Origin: Cyanobacteriota bacterium
GTDB lineage: Bacteria > Cyanobacteriota > Cyanobacteriia > Pseudanabaenales > Pseudanabaenaceae
Length of the DNA stretch: 36,749 nucleotides
Direction of reading: 5' to 3'
NCBI GenBank assembly: GCA_025356295.1
Contig: JANXUJ010000174.1
Location: forward strand, 1-36,749
Part shown: piece by piece, positions 1 through 7,200 of the stretch
Numbering within the stretch: position 1 is the first letter of the stretch
Layout of the letters: each line of letters starts with the position of its first letter
Translations under genes and position numbers: made by a program
Notes under the pieces: model-generated
Told to the model about the DNA's origin: nothing
The model's database searches: none
Seen by the model: only the letters and a program-made list of their open reading frames with translations

Positions 1-1
1 G

Positions 2-166
2 TTGATGAGCCAAAAAATCGCTCATCTTGCTTCTTCAGATGCTTCCAATCCAAAACTTTTAGAGAATGCTAATCAATTGTTGTTTGATTGTCTTAATAGC
101 AATTGCGAAATCACACCCAATGTTAGAAGAGAGATAGAAAAAAGATTGCTAGACAAGCATAATTAA
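2..166 (+). CDS. C-terminal fragment of an unknown protein (5' end outside window)
   Basis: An open frame runs from the window edge to a TAA at 164-166 and gives the last 54 residues of a protein. The fragment is polar, probably helical, and ends in a basic stretch (VRREIEKRLLDKHN). It is followed within 6 bp by a long hairpin that looks like its terminator, which supports a real gene end. An internal ATG (codon 2) could make this a tiny complete gene, but no ribosome binding site can be seen. I do not recognise the family. Confidence 0.45.
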   Translation: MMSQKIAHLASSDASNPKLLENANQLLFDCLNSNCEITPNVRREIEKRLLDKHN

Positions 167-171
167 GAACC

Positions 172-226
172 AAAACCTAGAAGCGTGAGTCGTCTGCTGA
201 GTAGGCGACTCACGCTTCTAGGTTTT
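172..226. terminator. Long hairpin, 21-bp perfect stem (REP-like family)
   Basis: Arms 172-192 and 206-226 are perfect inverted repeats with a 13-nt loop. The stem ends in AAAACC/GGTTTT, so a U-tract is available on either strand. It follows the stop of the fragment at 2-166. Its core TAGAAGCGTGAGTC recurs in the hairpin at 19374-19428, so this looks like a member of a repeated hairpin family as well as a terminator. Confidence 0.7.
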
Positions 227-253
227 AAAATAGCTACTTAGTCGTCAGCCTTG

Positions 254-285
254 AACTTAATCACAAATTAATTTGTAATTAAGTT
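254..285. repeat. Near-perfect AT-rich inverted repeat
   Basis: AACTTAATCACAAAT (254-268) faces ATTTGTAATTAAGTT (271-285) with one mismatch and a 2-nt loop. It lies in the 250-bp non-coding region upstream of the stress-protein gene, where it could be an operator or just an AT-rich fold. No clear promoter boxes could be assigned. Confidence 0.35.
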
Positions 286-344
286 TTGTAGTTAAGTCAA
301 TCAACTTAGCTATCTCACTTATCAAATCAACCATTGCCCTGAGA

Positions 345-391
345 AACTAGCATTTGGTTTGCCCGCTTAGCGGGCGAACCAAATGCTAGTT
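345..391. repeat. Large hairpin in the 5' leader of the stress-protein gene
   Basis: Arms 345-365 and 371-391 pair over about 21 bp, with a single non-Watson-Crick position (360/376) and a TTAG loop over a GCCCG/CGGGC base. It ends 12 bp before the ribosome binding site (GGGAGA, 404-409) and 25 bp before the ATG at 417. No T-run follows it in the plus direction, so it looks more like a leader structure or a REP-type repeat than a terminator. Confidence 0.6.
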
Positions 392-416
392 AATATAACT
401 ATTTGGGAGAACATCT

Positions 417-905
417 ATGCCTGTAACAAATATTCCTGCAATCATTCCTGTTGATGAAATCAACCAAGCAAGCGGTCATACAGTTGATGGTGAAGGATTG
501 CTAAATAATTATGCGATCGAACCAGAAATGTACGAAGAAGACGGCGGCGATCTGTCTGATCAACTAAAAGCAGATAGAGTCACAGTGGTCGATATCTTTT
601 CTTCTGAGCAAGAAGCTAAAAATGCTGTAGTGGAGATGGAACGCAAGGGTCTACGGACTAGTCAGATTTCGATCATCGCAAAAGACTATCAAGATTCTAA
701 AAGTCCAATGAATTGGAAGCATATTGCCGCAGAAGGTGGCTTGAAAGTCGTCTTGAAAGGATTGGGAATTAGTAGTCATGCCACGTCACAATTTGTCGAA
801 GCAGTCGAAGGAGGCGAATTTTTGGTAATCGAGATCGGTAACGATCGCGATGCTAGCCAAGCCCAGCATGTTCTCGAAAAAGTTGGACATGTTCTTGAGT
901 CATAG
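417..905 (+). CDS. General stress protein, YflT/GSP17M-like domain
   Basis: A 162-aa soluble protein of unknown biochemical role. After an acidic N-terminal part (about 1-50), residues 53-110 carry the pattern of the heat-induced stress protein YflT domain (VTVVDIFSSEQEAKNAVVEMERKGL, then ISIIAKDYQ), seen in Bacillus general stress protein 17M and widespread in cyanobacteria. A glycine-rich segment and a ferredoxin-like end (GGEFLVIEIGNDRDA) follow. The start is set by GGGAGA seven bases before ATG 417. It ends tail to tail with the SUMF1-like gene, with 1 bp between them and no room for a terminator. The large leader hairpin may affect mRNA stability. The family is recognised by pattern only. 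Confidence 0.8.
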   Translation: MPVTNIPAIIPVDEINQASGHTVDGEGLLNNYAIEPEMYEEDGGDLSDQLKADRVTVVDIFSSEQEAKNAVVEMERKGLRTSQISIIAKDYQDSKSPMNWKHIAAEGGLKVVLKGLGISSHATSQFVEAVEGGEFLVIEIGNDRDASQAQHVLEKVGHVLES

Positions 906-906
906 T

Positions 907-1773
907 TCAAATTGCAGAAATGACCACTCGGAAGCCGATGTCGTTGTAGCGATCGCTTTGCCAATGCCATTCACGACTTGCCGAGCGACATAGCCGCGCC
1001 GCGTTGCTCCATGAGCCACCTTTGCGAACACGCCGACTGGAATTGTCACCGCTAATCCATGCAGTTCCATCGGCAGGTTTGCCATTCAAAGCCTGATTTA
1101 AAGTTTCATTAGGGCGATCGTGCCAAACATCTTCGCACCATTCCCAAATGCCGCCATGCATTTCATGTAGTCCCCATGGGTTTGGCACTTTTTGTCCGAC
1201 AGGATGCGATCGCTTATCTCCAAACCAAGCATAGTCAGCGAGTTGATCAGGACTATCGCCAAAATGGTAAGCGGTATTAGTTCCTGCGCGACAGGCATAT
1301 TCCCATTCTGACTCAGTGGGTAAACGATAAGCATGTTGCGATCGCTGAGCTAACTTGCGACAAAAATCTTGCGCCTCGTTCCAAGAGATATTTTCCACAG
1401 GCGCTTGGAGATTTTCACGAAATATCGCAGGATTAGAACCCATAAACTCGATCCATTGCTCTTGCGTCACCGCAAATTTTGCCATATAAAAAGCGGGCAT
1501 ATTCACTTCAGTTTGATCAGCTGGTAAACCTTGATTAAATTTGCCAGATGGTATCCGCACCATTTCGATCATGACGCGATCGCCTAATCGCTCATAAAAC
1601 GCTTTTTCACCACGCTTAATCGGATCAGTCTGGATGGCAGGAGCGATCGTCCGCGTTGCCGAAATGATGATCGGTAATGGCTTGGATTTCAGCTTTTCGA
1701 GCAATATAGCCAGCCCAAAACCTGCGATCGCTGAGCTAGCATGGGTCAATAACTGACGGCGATTAAATATCAT
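907..1773 (-). CDS. Formylglycine-generating-enzyme-like (SUMF1/PvdO/EgtB) protein, exported
   Basis: A 288-aa protein with a C-type-lectin-like FGE-sulfatase domain. The recognisable blocks are VTQEQWIEFMGSNP, LPTESEWEYACRAGT, NPWGLHEMHGGIWEWCEDVW and VRKGGSWSNAARLCRSASR, ending GFRVVISAI. The N-terminus has an RRQLL pair followed by a hydrophobic stretch, which suggests a Tat-type or lipid-anchored export signal. The start at 1773 is supported by AGGAGG nine bases upstream; an in-frame start at 1890 would lie deep in nadC and is unlikely. Of the two cysteines used by true formylglycine-generating enzymes, the first aligns with Asn and only the second remains (LCR). It may therefore bind copper or substrate differently or not act on sulfatases; no sulfatase gene is nearby. 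Confidence 0.85.
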   Translation of the reverse strand: MIFNRRQLLTHASSAIAGFGLAILLEKLKSKPLPIIISATRTIAPAIQTDPIKRGEKAFYERLGDRVMIEMVRIPSGKFNQGLPADQTEVNMPAFYMAKFAVTQEQWIEFMGSNPAIFRENLQAPVENISWNEAQDFCRKLAQRSQHAYRLPTESEWEYACRAGTNTAYHFGDSPDQLADYAWFGDKRSHPVGQKVPNPWGLHEMHGGIWEWCEDVWHDRPNETLNQALNGKPADGTAWISGDNSSRRVRKGGSWSNAARLCRSASREWHWQSDRYNDIGFRVVISAI

Positions 1774-2641
1774 GCTTCCTCCTTTTATAGTTTTAGACCC
1801 AATTCTTGCTGATTGGTTGCGCGAAGATATCGGACGTGGCGATCGCAGTACCAGTGGTTTATTCCCAAATGGTAATGCCCCGATCGGCAAAGCGGTCTGG
1901 ATCGCTAAAGCAAACGGGACGATTGCAGGATTAGCGATCGCGGCAAGAGTATTTCAATTGTTAGATGCTGATATTAATTTTGTGGCGATCGCGCAGGATG
2001 GTCAAGCTGTGAAATCGGGCGAGCTAATTGCTGAGATCACTGGCAGCCTCGCCACATTGCTGATGGGGGAACGCGTGGCTCTAAACATCGTCATGCGCCT
2101 ATCAGGTATCGCTAGCGAGACTGCTAAATATGTTGAAGCGATCGCCCACACAGCCGTCTCTAAAACTAGGACTTATTTAGTGGATACACGCAAAACTATT
2201 CCAGGAATGCGACTGCTCGAAAAATATGCCACGTTTATCGGCGGGGCAATCAATCATCGCTATGGACTAGATGATGCAGTCATGCTCAAAGACAATCACA
2301 TCGCCGCCGCAGGTGGTATCACCGAGGCAGTACAGAGAGTTCGCAGCCAGATTCCATTTACAACATCAATTGAAGTCGAAACAGAATCAATCGCTCAAGT
2401 CAAAGAAGCAATCACGCTCAATCTTGATGTGATCATGCTCGATAATATGCCAGTCGAAATGATGCATGAAGCGATCGCCTTAATCCGAGAATATAGTCCC
2501 CATTCTAAAATAGAAGCTTCGGGTAATATTACTCTCAATACGATTGGAGAGATATCCCAACTAGGCTTAGATTACATTTCTACTTCAGCAATGGTGACGC
2601 GATCGCATTGGCTCGACATCAGTATGCGGATTAAGACATAA
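1772..2641 (+). CDS. nadC: Quinolinate phosphoribosyltransferase (decarboxylating)
   Basis: Converts quinolinate and PRPP to nicotinate mononucleotide in de novo NAD synthesis; cytosolic. The 289-aa length is typical. Seen are ERVALNIVMRLSGIAS, the VDTRKTIPGMRLLEKYA block, the conserved GGAINHRYGLDDAVMLKDNHI block, EVETES, MLDNM and the closing EASGNI...STSAMV glycine-rich end. ATG 1772 is the only reasonable start, since no other ATG occurs before the conserved LDP...LREDIGRGD opening. It overlaps the divergent SUMF1-like start by 2 bp (shared CATG). No good ribosome binding site precedes it. Other NAD genes are not in the window. Confidence 0.95.
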   Translation: MLPPFIVLDPILADWLREDIGRGDRSTSGLFPNGNAPIGKAVWIAKANGTIAGLAIAARVFQLLDADINFVAIAQDGQAVKSGELIAEITGSLATLLMGERVALNIVMRLSGIASETAKYVEAIAHTAVSKTRTYLVDTRKTIPGMRLLEKYATFIGGAINHRYGLDDAVMLKDNHIAAAGGITEAVQRVRSQIPFTTSIEVETESIAQVKEAITLNLDVIMLDNMPVEMMHEAIALIREYSPHSKIEASGNITLNTIGEISQLGLDYISTSAMVTRSHWLDISMRIKT

Positions 2642-2669
2642 TGTAGGAACCTAATCAGGAGTGCAAACT

Positions 2670-2708
2670 ATGAGCTTAGCGATCGCCCGTGAAACCTTAG
2701 ATTACTAA
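2670..2708 (+). other. Possible 12-codon leader ORF upstream of the Hsp70-like gene
   Basis: AGGAG at about 2657-2661 is followed after a normal spacing by ATG 2670 and twelve sense codons (MSLAIARETLDY, TAA), ending 10 bp before the next gene's start. The ribosome binding site is better than that of the following gene. It could be a leader peptide or chance; the HIP1 octamer within it means the sequence may not be selected for coding. Confidence 0.25.
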
Positions 2709-2718
2709 CAAAATAATT

Positions 2719-4320
2719 ATGGAATATGCGATCGATTTTGGGACAAGTAATACTGTCATAGCACGGATTAATCACAATGGAGAAATAGAAACTGTCCAGT
2801 TAGCTTATAGTAGCCTCACCCTTAATAATCCTCCCTTAATTCCTAGTTTTGTCTATGTGCAGGATGCCGTCAACGAGCAGATATTGATCGGACAAGAAGT
2901 ATGCGATCGTGGGCTTGATAACAAAATTACAAAAGGCGAACAGCGATTTTTTAAAGCATTTAAACGGGCAATCGCTTCTAATGTATCGGTATTTGTGCCA
3001 GAAATTGATGGGCGCGAAGTTGGATTTGAGTTGGTGGGAGAATGGTTCTTAAAGAGAATCATTGAGAACTTACCCGATGTTGATTCGTTGGTGTTTACAG
3101 TGCCTGTGGACAGCTTTGAGGCGTATCGTCACTGGTTGAGCGAAATCTGCACAAACCTGACGGTTAAACAAGTACGCATCATCGATGAGCCAACTGCCGC
3201 AGCGCTAGGCTATGGACTTAGTGGCGATGGCGAAACTCTATTAGTCATAGATTTTGGTGGTGGCACTTTAGATTTGTCTTTAGTGAAGTTATCGCAACTA
3301 GAAACAGAAGTAAATCAGCGAAAATCATCATTAAATTTTTTATTAAAATGGGGCGATCGCACTATCAAAAATCCATCTAATAATCCATTAAATAATACTC
3401 AAAATCCTCAAACAGCAAAAGTCTTGGCAAAGACGGGACAGAATCTCGGTGGTATTGATATCGACAATTGGATTATTGATTATTTTCATCAAGCTCTCGG
3501 ATTACCCAAAAACTCTCTCGTAACTCGCTTAGCCGAACGAATTAAGATCGCACTTTCTAGCGCCGAATCTACCACCGAGGTCTATTTTAACGATGAAACT
3601 TTTGAATTCTATGAACTAACTTTAACGCGATCGCAGTTAAATCAAATGCTTGAACAGCAGAAATTTTTTGTAAATCTTGATCTTGCGCTTGATCGCATCC
3701 GCCAACAATCAATTCGTCAAAATATTGACTTAGAAAAAATCGATGCTGTGCTTTTAGTGGGAGGGACCTCCCAAATTCCTGCGGTTAAAGAATGGGCGTT
3801 ACGACATTTTCCTATTGAGAAAATAAAAGCGCATAAACCATTTGAAGCGATCGCTCATGGCGCAGTTTCGCAAGGTTGGGAACTAAAAGACTTTCTCTAT
3901 CATAGCTATGGCGTGCGCTATTGGGATAAACGCCGCAAACAACACAACTGGCATACTATCGTTAAGTCAGGCGAGACTTATCCATTGCCCAAGCCAGTGG
4001 AACTCACTCTCGGTGCATCAGTTGCGGATCAGCCTAGCATCGAGCTAGTAATTGGCGAACTAGGCGAAACTAATGTGGAAGTATATTTTGAAGACGATCG
4101 CCTGATAACGCGCGCTCTCGATAATCAACAACTTGCAGTGCATATCCTTAACCAAAATAGTAAAGCGATCGCGCGGCTCAATCCTCTAGGTCAAACGGGC
4201 AGCGATCGCATCAAGGTTCTTTTTCAAGTTGACGAAAAGCGCATATTACGAATTAGCGTCATCGATTTATTAACCAAGCAAAATTTACTAGAAGATATTC
4301 CTGTTGTGCAGTTAATATAA
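2719..4320 (+). CDS. Hsp70-like actin-fold ATPase (shortened DnaK relative)
   Basis: 533 aa, about 100 shorter than DnaK. The nucleotide-binding fold is complete: phosphate-1 IDFGTSNTVIA (5-15), IIDEPTAAALGYG, phosphate-2 DFGGGTLDLSLV (from 178) and adenosine motif VGGTSQIPAVKE (347 on). The substrate-binding region keeps only a beta-type segment and lacks the alpha-helical lid and the acidic C-terminal tail of DnaK. A low-complexity insertion rich in Asn, Ser and Lys lies around residues 200-240. These cyanobacterial Hsp70-like proteins are probably chaperone-type ATPases with an unknown client, and need not work with DnaJ/GrpE. No DnaJ or GrpE gene is adjacent. It is bounded downstream by a strong hairpin. 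Confidence 0.88.
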   Translation: MEYAIDFGTSNTVIARINHNGEIETVQLAYSSLTLNNPPLIPSFVYVQDAVNEQILIGQEVCDRGLDNKITKGEQRFFKAFKRAIASNVSVFVPEIDGREVGFELVGEWFLKRIIENLPDVDSLVFTVPVDSFEAYRHWLSEICTNLTVKQVRIIDEPTAAALGYGLSGDGETLLVIDFGGGTLDLSLVKLSQLETEVNQRKSSLNFLLKWGDRTIKNPSNNPLNNTQNPQTAKVLAKTGQNLGGIDIDNWIIDYFHQALGLPKNSLVTRLAERIKIALSSAESTTEVYFNDETFEFYELTLTRSQLNQMLEQQKFFVNLDLALDRIRQQSIRQNIDLEKIDAVLLVGGTSQIPAVKEWALRHFPIEKIKAHKPFEAIAHGAVSQGWELKDFLYHSYGVRYWDKRRKQHNWHTIVKSGETYPLPKPVELTLGASVADQPSIELVIGELGETNVEVYFEDDRLITRALDNQQLAVHILNQNSKAIARLNPLGQTGSDRIKVLFQVDEKRILRISVIDLLTKQNLLEDIPVVQLI

Positions 4321-4332
4321 TCAAAAAACGAG

Positions 4333-4367
4333 AGTGTAGGTTACTTGCGTAGCAAGTAACCTACACT
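4333..4367. terminator. Bidirectional hairpin terminator
   Basis: A perfect 16-bp stem (4333-4348 / 4352-4367) with a GTA loop, between the convergent Hsp70-like and livG-type genes. A run of A on the left serves as a U-tract for the minus-strand transcript. The CACTTCTA end resembles the GCTTCTA ends of other hairpins in the window. Confidence 0.7.
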
Positions 4368-4371
4368 TCTA

Positions 4372-5151
4372 TTAGCCCTCATCACCCAAGTAAGCTTCTA
4401 TCACCGCCCGATCGCATTTCACCACTTCAGGCTGTCCGATCGCGATCAGTTGCCCAAAGTCTAAAACAGCAATGCGATCGCATAGTCCCATTACCAATGG
4501 CACATGATGTTCGATCAGTAATATTGTCAAGTTAAAGCGATCGCGCAAACTACGAATAAAATCACTTAACTGTCCCTTTTCATTAGGATTCATCCCTGCG
4601 GCAGGCTCATCTAGTAATAATAATTTTGGTTCCATGGCAAGAGCGCGGGCAATCTCAAGACGGCGTTGATCACCATAGGAGAAGTTTTTGGCTTTGACAT
4701 CAGCGTGATCGCTAAGTCCCACCATTTCTAATAATTCTAGAGCGCGATCATACGTTTGTTTCTCTTCTTTGAATGTTGGTGATAGCCCTAAAATTCCATT
4801 CCCAACTCCCGTTGTCGTGAGAATATGTCTAGCGATCGCCACATTTTCTAAAGCCGAAAGTTCTCCAAATAGCCGAATATTCTGAAATGTTCGCGCAATA
4901 CCAACCTTCGCAATTTGATGTGGGCGGCGATTGGTAACTTCTATCCCATCATAAAAAACCTTGCCACTGGTCGGCGCAATTAATCCTGTAATCGTATTAA
5001 ATAGAGTCGTTTTACCCGCTCCATTTGGACCAATTACGCCAAATATTTCATGTTTCTTTACTTCAAAAGATACCTCGTTCACCGCTACTAAACCTCCGAA
5101 GCGGCGGGTTATTTGCTGAATGGCTAAGGCTGATGTGCTAATTATGTCCAT
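4372..5151 (-). CDS. LivG-type ATPase of an amino-acid ABC transporter
   Basis: A 259-aa cytoplasmic ATPase of the branched-chain/neutral amino-acid (HAAT) importer class. Walker [10 protein letters not shown] is at 41-49, the Q-loop is in [14 protein letters not shown], the signature is SYGDQRR (158-164) and Walker B is [13 protein letters not shown] (177-189), followed by the H-switch in [10 protein letters not shown]. The long segment between the Q-loop and signature, with AGMNPNE, is typical of LivG rather than LivF. The matching permease (LivM type) lies 760 bp upstream on the same strand, with an L,D-transpeptidase between them. In cyanobacteria the neutral amino-acid system N-I (nat genes) is known to be scattered, so NatA is a reasonable identity but is not proved. 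Confidence 0.9.
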   Translation of the reverse strand: MDIISTSALAIQQITRRFGGLVAVNEVSFEVKKHEIFGVIGPNGAGKTTLFNTITGLIAPTSGKVFYDGIEVTNRRPHQIAKVGIARTFQNIRLFGELSALENVAIARHILTTTGVGNGILGLSPTFKEEKQTYDRALELLEMVGLSDHADVKAKNFSYGDQRRLEIARALAMEPKLLLLDEPAAGMNPNEKGQLSDFIRSLRDRFNLTILLIEHHVPLVMGLCDRIAVLDFGQLIAIGQPEVVKCDRAVIEAYLGDEG

Positions 5152-5156
5152 TGAAA

Positions 5157-5207
5157 AACCTAAAAGATAGAAGTAACGTTTTACGCTGCCTCTATCTTCT
5201 AGGTTTT
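5157..5207. terminator. Imperfect hairpin between the L,D-transpeptidase and livG
   Basis: AACCTAAAAGATAGAAG (5157-5173) pairs with CCTCTATCTTCTAGGTT (about 5189-5205) with two mismatches. The right arm overlaps the TAA stop of the transpeptidase (5206-5208). It probably terminates or attenuates the minus-strand transcript before livG. Confidence 0.5.
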
Positions 5208-5859
5208 AATGCAAAATTTCAATAGCCGTACCGCGTTGTAACAAAGTATAAATCTCATCGACATCTTTGTTTTTGAGCGATATACAGCCCAAAGTCCAGT
5301 TGATTTTGCGATCAATGATCCAATCTTGTCCTTTCTCAACACCATGAATCCCAATCTCTCCGCCAATATGATCATTGACTGTCACTTCGCCCCTAGTCTT
5401 CGCCTGAGAAAACTTGCGCCAAGAGTCTTGATTAGGATAGTCCAACCAAATAAACTTTGACCATGCGGAATGATAATAAAGTTCTTGAACATGGAACATG
5501 CCTTCAGGTGTGCGTTTATCGCCCTGTCTCAACTTGTCATCTTTAGGATTTGCCCCTAAAACGATCGCATAGGATTTAACTGGCTTTTTTTGATAATAAA
5601 CAGTTAAGCGATATTTAGATTTTTCAATCACGATCGCGATCGCCTTTTTATCGAGCTTTTTGAGATTAATTAAAGAAGCGATCGCCTTATCTTTATTGAG
5701 TAACTCGCTAGCTGCTCTCGCCTCGCAGTCTGTCAAACACGACAGATAGTTAGCAATATTTGGATTAGCGATCATACAAATCCCCAGCAAACTCATTAGT
5801 GCTGCTAGACATCCCCAAATTTGTAGCGATCGGCGATCGGCAAGTTTGTTTTGTGACAT
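5206..5859 (-). CDS. L,D-transpeptidase (YkuD/ErfK family), membrane-anchored
   Basis: A 217-aa protein predicted to form 3-3 cross-links in peptidoglycan, or to attach proteins to it, in the periplasm. A hydrophobic segment at about 12-31 is an uncleaved anchor or signal peptide. The YkuD domain (about 72-216) starts with AIAIVIEKSKYRLTVY and contains TPEGMF, the catalytic-site histidine in IHGVE (H172) and the nucleophile in WTLGCISLKN (C192). All key residues are present. The gene sits between livM-type and livG-type genes on the same strand but is bounded by a hairpin on each side, so it is probably expressed separately. Confidence 0.9.
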   Translation of the reverse strand: MSQNKLADRRSLQIWGCLAALMSLLGICMIANPNIANYLSCLTDCEARAASELLNKDKAIASLINLKKLDKKAIAIVIEKSKYRLTVYYQKKPVKSYAIVLGANPKDDKLRQGDKRTPEGMFHVQELYYHSAWSKFIWLDYPNQDSWRKFSQAKTRGEVTVNDHIGGEIGIHGVEKGQDWIIDRKINWTLGCISLKNKDVDEIYTLLQRGTAIEILH

Positions 5860-5880
5860 ATCAACTTAGACTACCAAATA

Positions 5881-5926
5881 AAAAACCAAAAAATGAAGCA
5901 CCGCGCGGTGCTTCATTTTTTGGTTT
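5881..5926. terminator. 46-bp perfect palindrome at the livM stop
   Basis: 5881-5926 is fully self-complementary around a CGCG centre, with AAAACC/GGTTTT ends that give a U-tract on both strands. The stop codon and the last codons of the livM-type gene (ends 5913) lie inside it. It probably terminates minus-strand transcription ahead of the transpeptidase gene. Confidence 0.75.
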
Positions 5927-6875
5927 TGATAAATACCTTTTGAAATTTCTGTTTGCACCCGCCTAAAAACTCTGGAGTAATAATCCCTTTTGGATAAAAA
6001 ATTGTGCCAATCACAATCAATACCCCAAAAATAATTAAGCGACCATCTTTGAGAAATTGACCTAACCACAAAGGCACACCATTGATGCTAGAAATACCCC
6101 TTAAAGCTTCAGGTAAGGCAGTTAACACAATTCCACCAACTACAGGACCCCAAAAAGTGCGAGACCCACCAATCAACACAAATGTTAAGAAGATGATACT
6201 TGCATCAAATGTTCCCTGACGTGCATTCCATGTATTTAGAAAATGCGCGCTCACGGCTCCCACAATCCCCGCCAAAATCGCTGACAAAGTAAATGCTAAA
6301 ACTTTGTAATAAGTAGGATTTATCCCCATTGAGTCAGCAGCAAGCTCGTCTTCCCGAATAGCAATCAAAGCACGTCCCACCCGAATCTTTTCGAGCCGAT
6401 ACATAAATACCATGCTCAAACCTAATAGTGGCAAGGCGATCCATAAATATTCTAAAGGTGACTGAAATGGTTGGGGAATCCCAAAAATACCGACTGCACC
6501 ACCTGTAATCTCAAGATTTAACGCTACCACGCGCAAAATTTCCACAAAAGCAATCGTGGCGATCGCCAAATAAATCCCTCGCAAACGCAACACAGGAATC
6601 CCTAAAACTATTGCCAAAAGTCCCGAAATCAATCCTGCTACCAGCATTTCCAGTAATACCCACGAGATCGGAACCAACCCAGTTCTTGTCGGTAATATGA
6701 TCGGTAATATTTTAGTTGAGGCGATCGCGGCAATATACCCACCCAAAGCATAAAATCCAGGTGTCGCCAGCGATAACTGACCCGCCATCAATGGCAAGTA
6801 AACAGAGAGACCCAGAGTTGCTCCAAAAATTGCCGACACAAGCAAAAAGCCATATGTATTGAAAAATTCAGCCAT
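5913..6875 (-). CDS. LivM-type permease of an amino-acid ABC transporter
   Basis: A 320-aa polytopic inner-membrane protein with many hydrophobic segments from residue 8 on. The LivM/LivH family region is evident: LSLATPGFYALGGYIAA near the N-terminus, LRLRGIYLAIATIAFVEILRV in the middle, the cytoplasmic EAA-type loop IREDELAADSMGINPTYYKVLAFTLSAILAG, and GGSRTFWGPVVGGIVLTALPE. It should pair with a LivH-type permease, a LivF-type ATPase and a binding protein, none of which is here. Together with the LivG-type gene this suggests a dispersed nat-like neutral amino-acid importer. The start at 6875 has only a weak ribosome binding site (GGCTGGATA). It is transcribed divergently from guaB3. Confidence 0.9.
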   Translation of the reverse strand: MAEFFNTYGFLLVSAIFGATLGLSVYLPLMAGQLSLATPGFYALGGYIAAIASTKILPIILPTRTGLVPISWVLLEMLVAGLISGLLAIVLGIPVLRLRGIYLAIATIAFVEILRVVALNLEITGGAVGIFGIPQPFQSPLEYLWIALPLLGLSMVFMYRLEKIRVGRALIAIREDELAADSMGINPTYYKVLAFTLSAILAGIVGAVSAHFLNTWNARQGTFDASIIFLTFVLIGGSRTFWGPVVGGIVLTALPEALRGISSINGVPLWLGQFLKDGRLIIFGVLIVIGTIFYPKGIITPEFLGGCKQKFQKVFIKTKK

Positions 6876-7200
6876 TATCCAGCCATCATTGAGACTTTGA
6901 TTATTTTTTAAGGTTATTTTTGATGCCGCTAATTATGTTGCCAAAGATAGCTTGATAAAAAAATAACCTCTTAAAAATAGCCTTAAATTTAAACGCACTA
7001 CAGTAATTAGTTATCATTAGTCAAATAAGCAGCAATATCTTAAAGAATTACTAAGATTTTCTGAAAACTTGTTGAATCTCCAGTCGCAAGCATCTCGCGA
7101 TCGCAACTTGGATGGTCAAAAAACATCAACAAATCTCAACCCTTAGCGTAAATCTTTAACGCAAACCATTTTCACCATCAAATTCTAGAGAGTATACAAA
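6876..7200. other. 325-bp divergent intergenic region (livM / guaB3)
   Basis: AT-rich and without an ORF that I can support. It should hold promoters for both flanking genes. The most notable structure is an inverted repeat, 6902-6921 against 6958-6979 (AGGTTATTTTT / AAAAATAACCT core, extended by TTTTTTA/TTAAAAA with a 1-nt bulge, loop about 36 nt). No GTA-N8-TAC NtcA site was found. One near-HIP1 (GCGATCGCAA) lies at about 7097. Confidence 0.5.

Noticed and set aside
6876..7200. NtcA site in the livM/guaB3 region
   Set aside because: No GTA-N8-TAC with a suitable -10 box was found on either strand.
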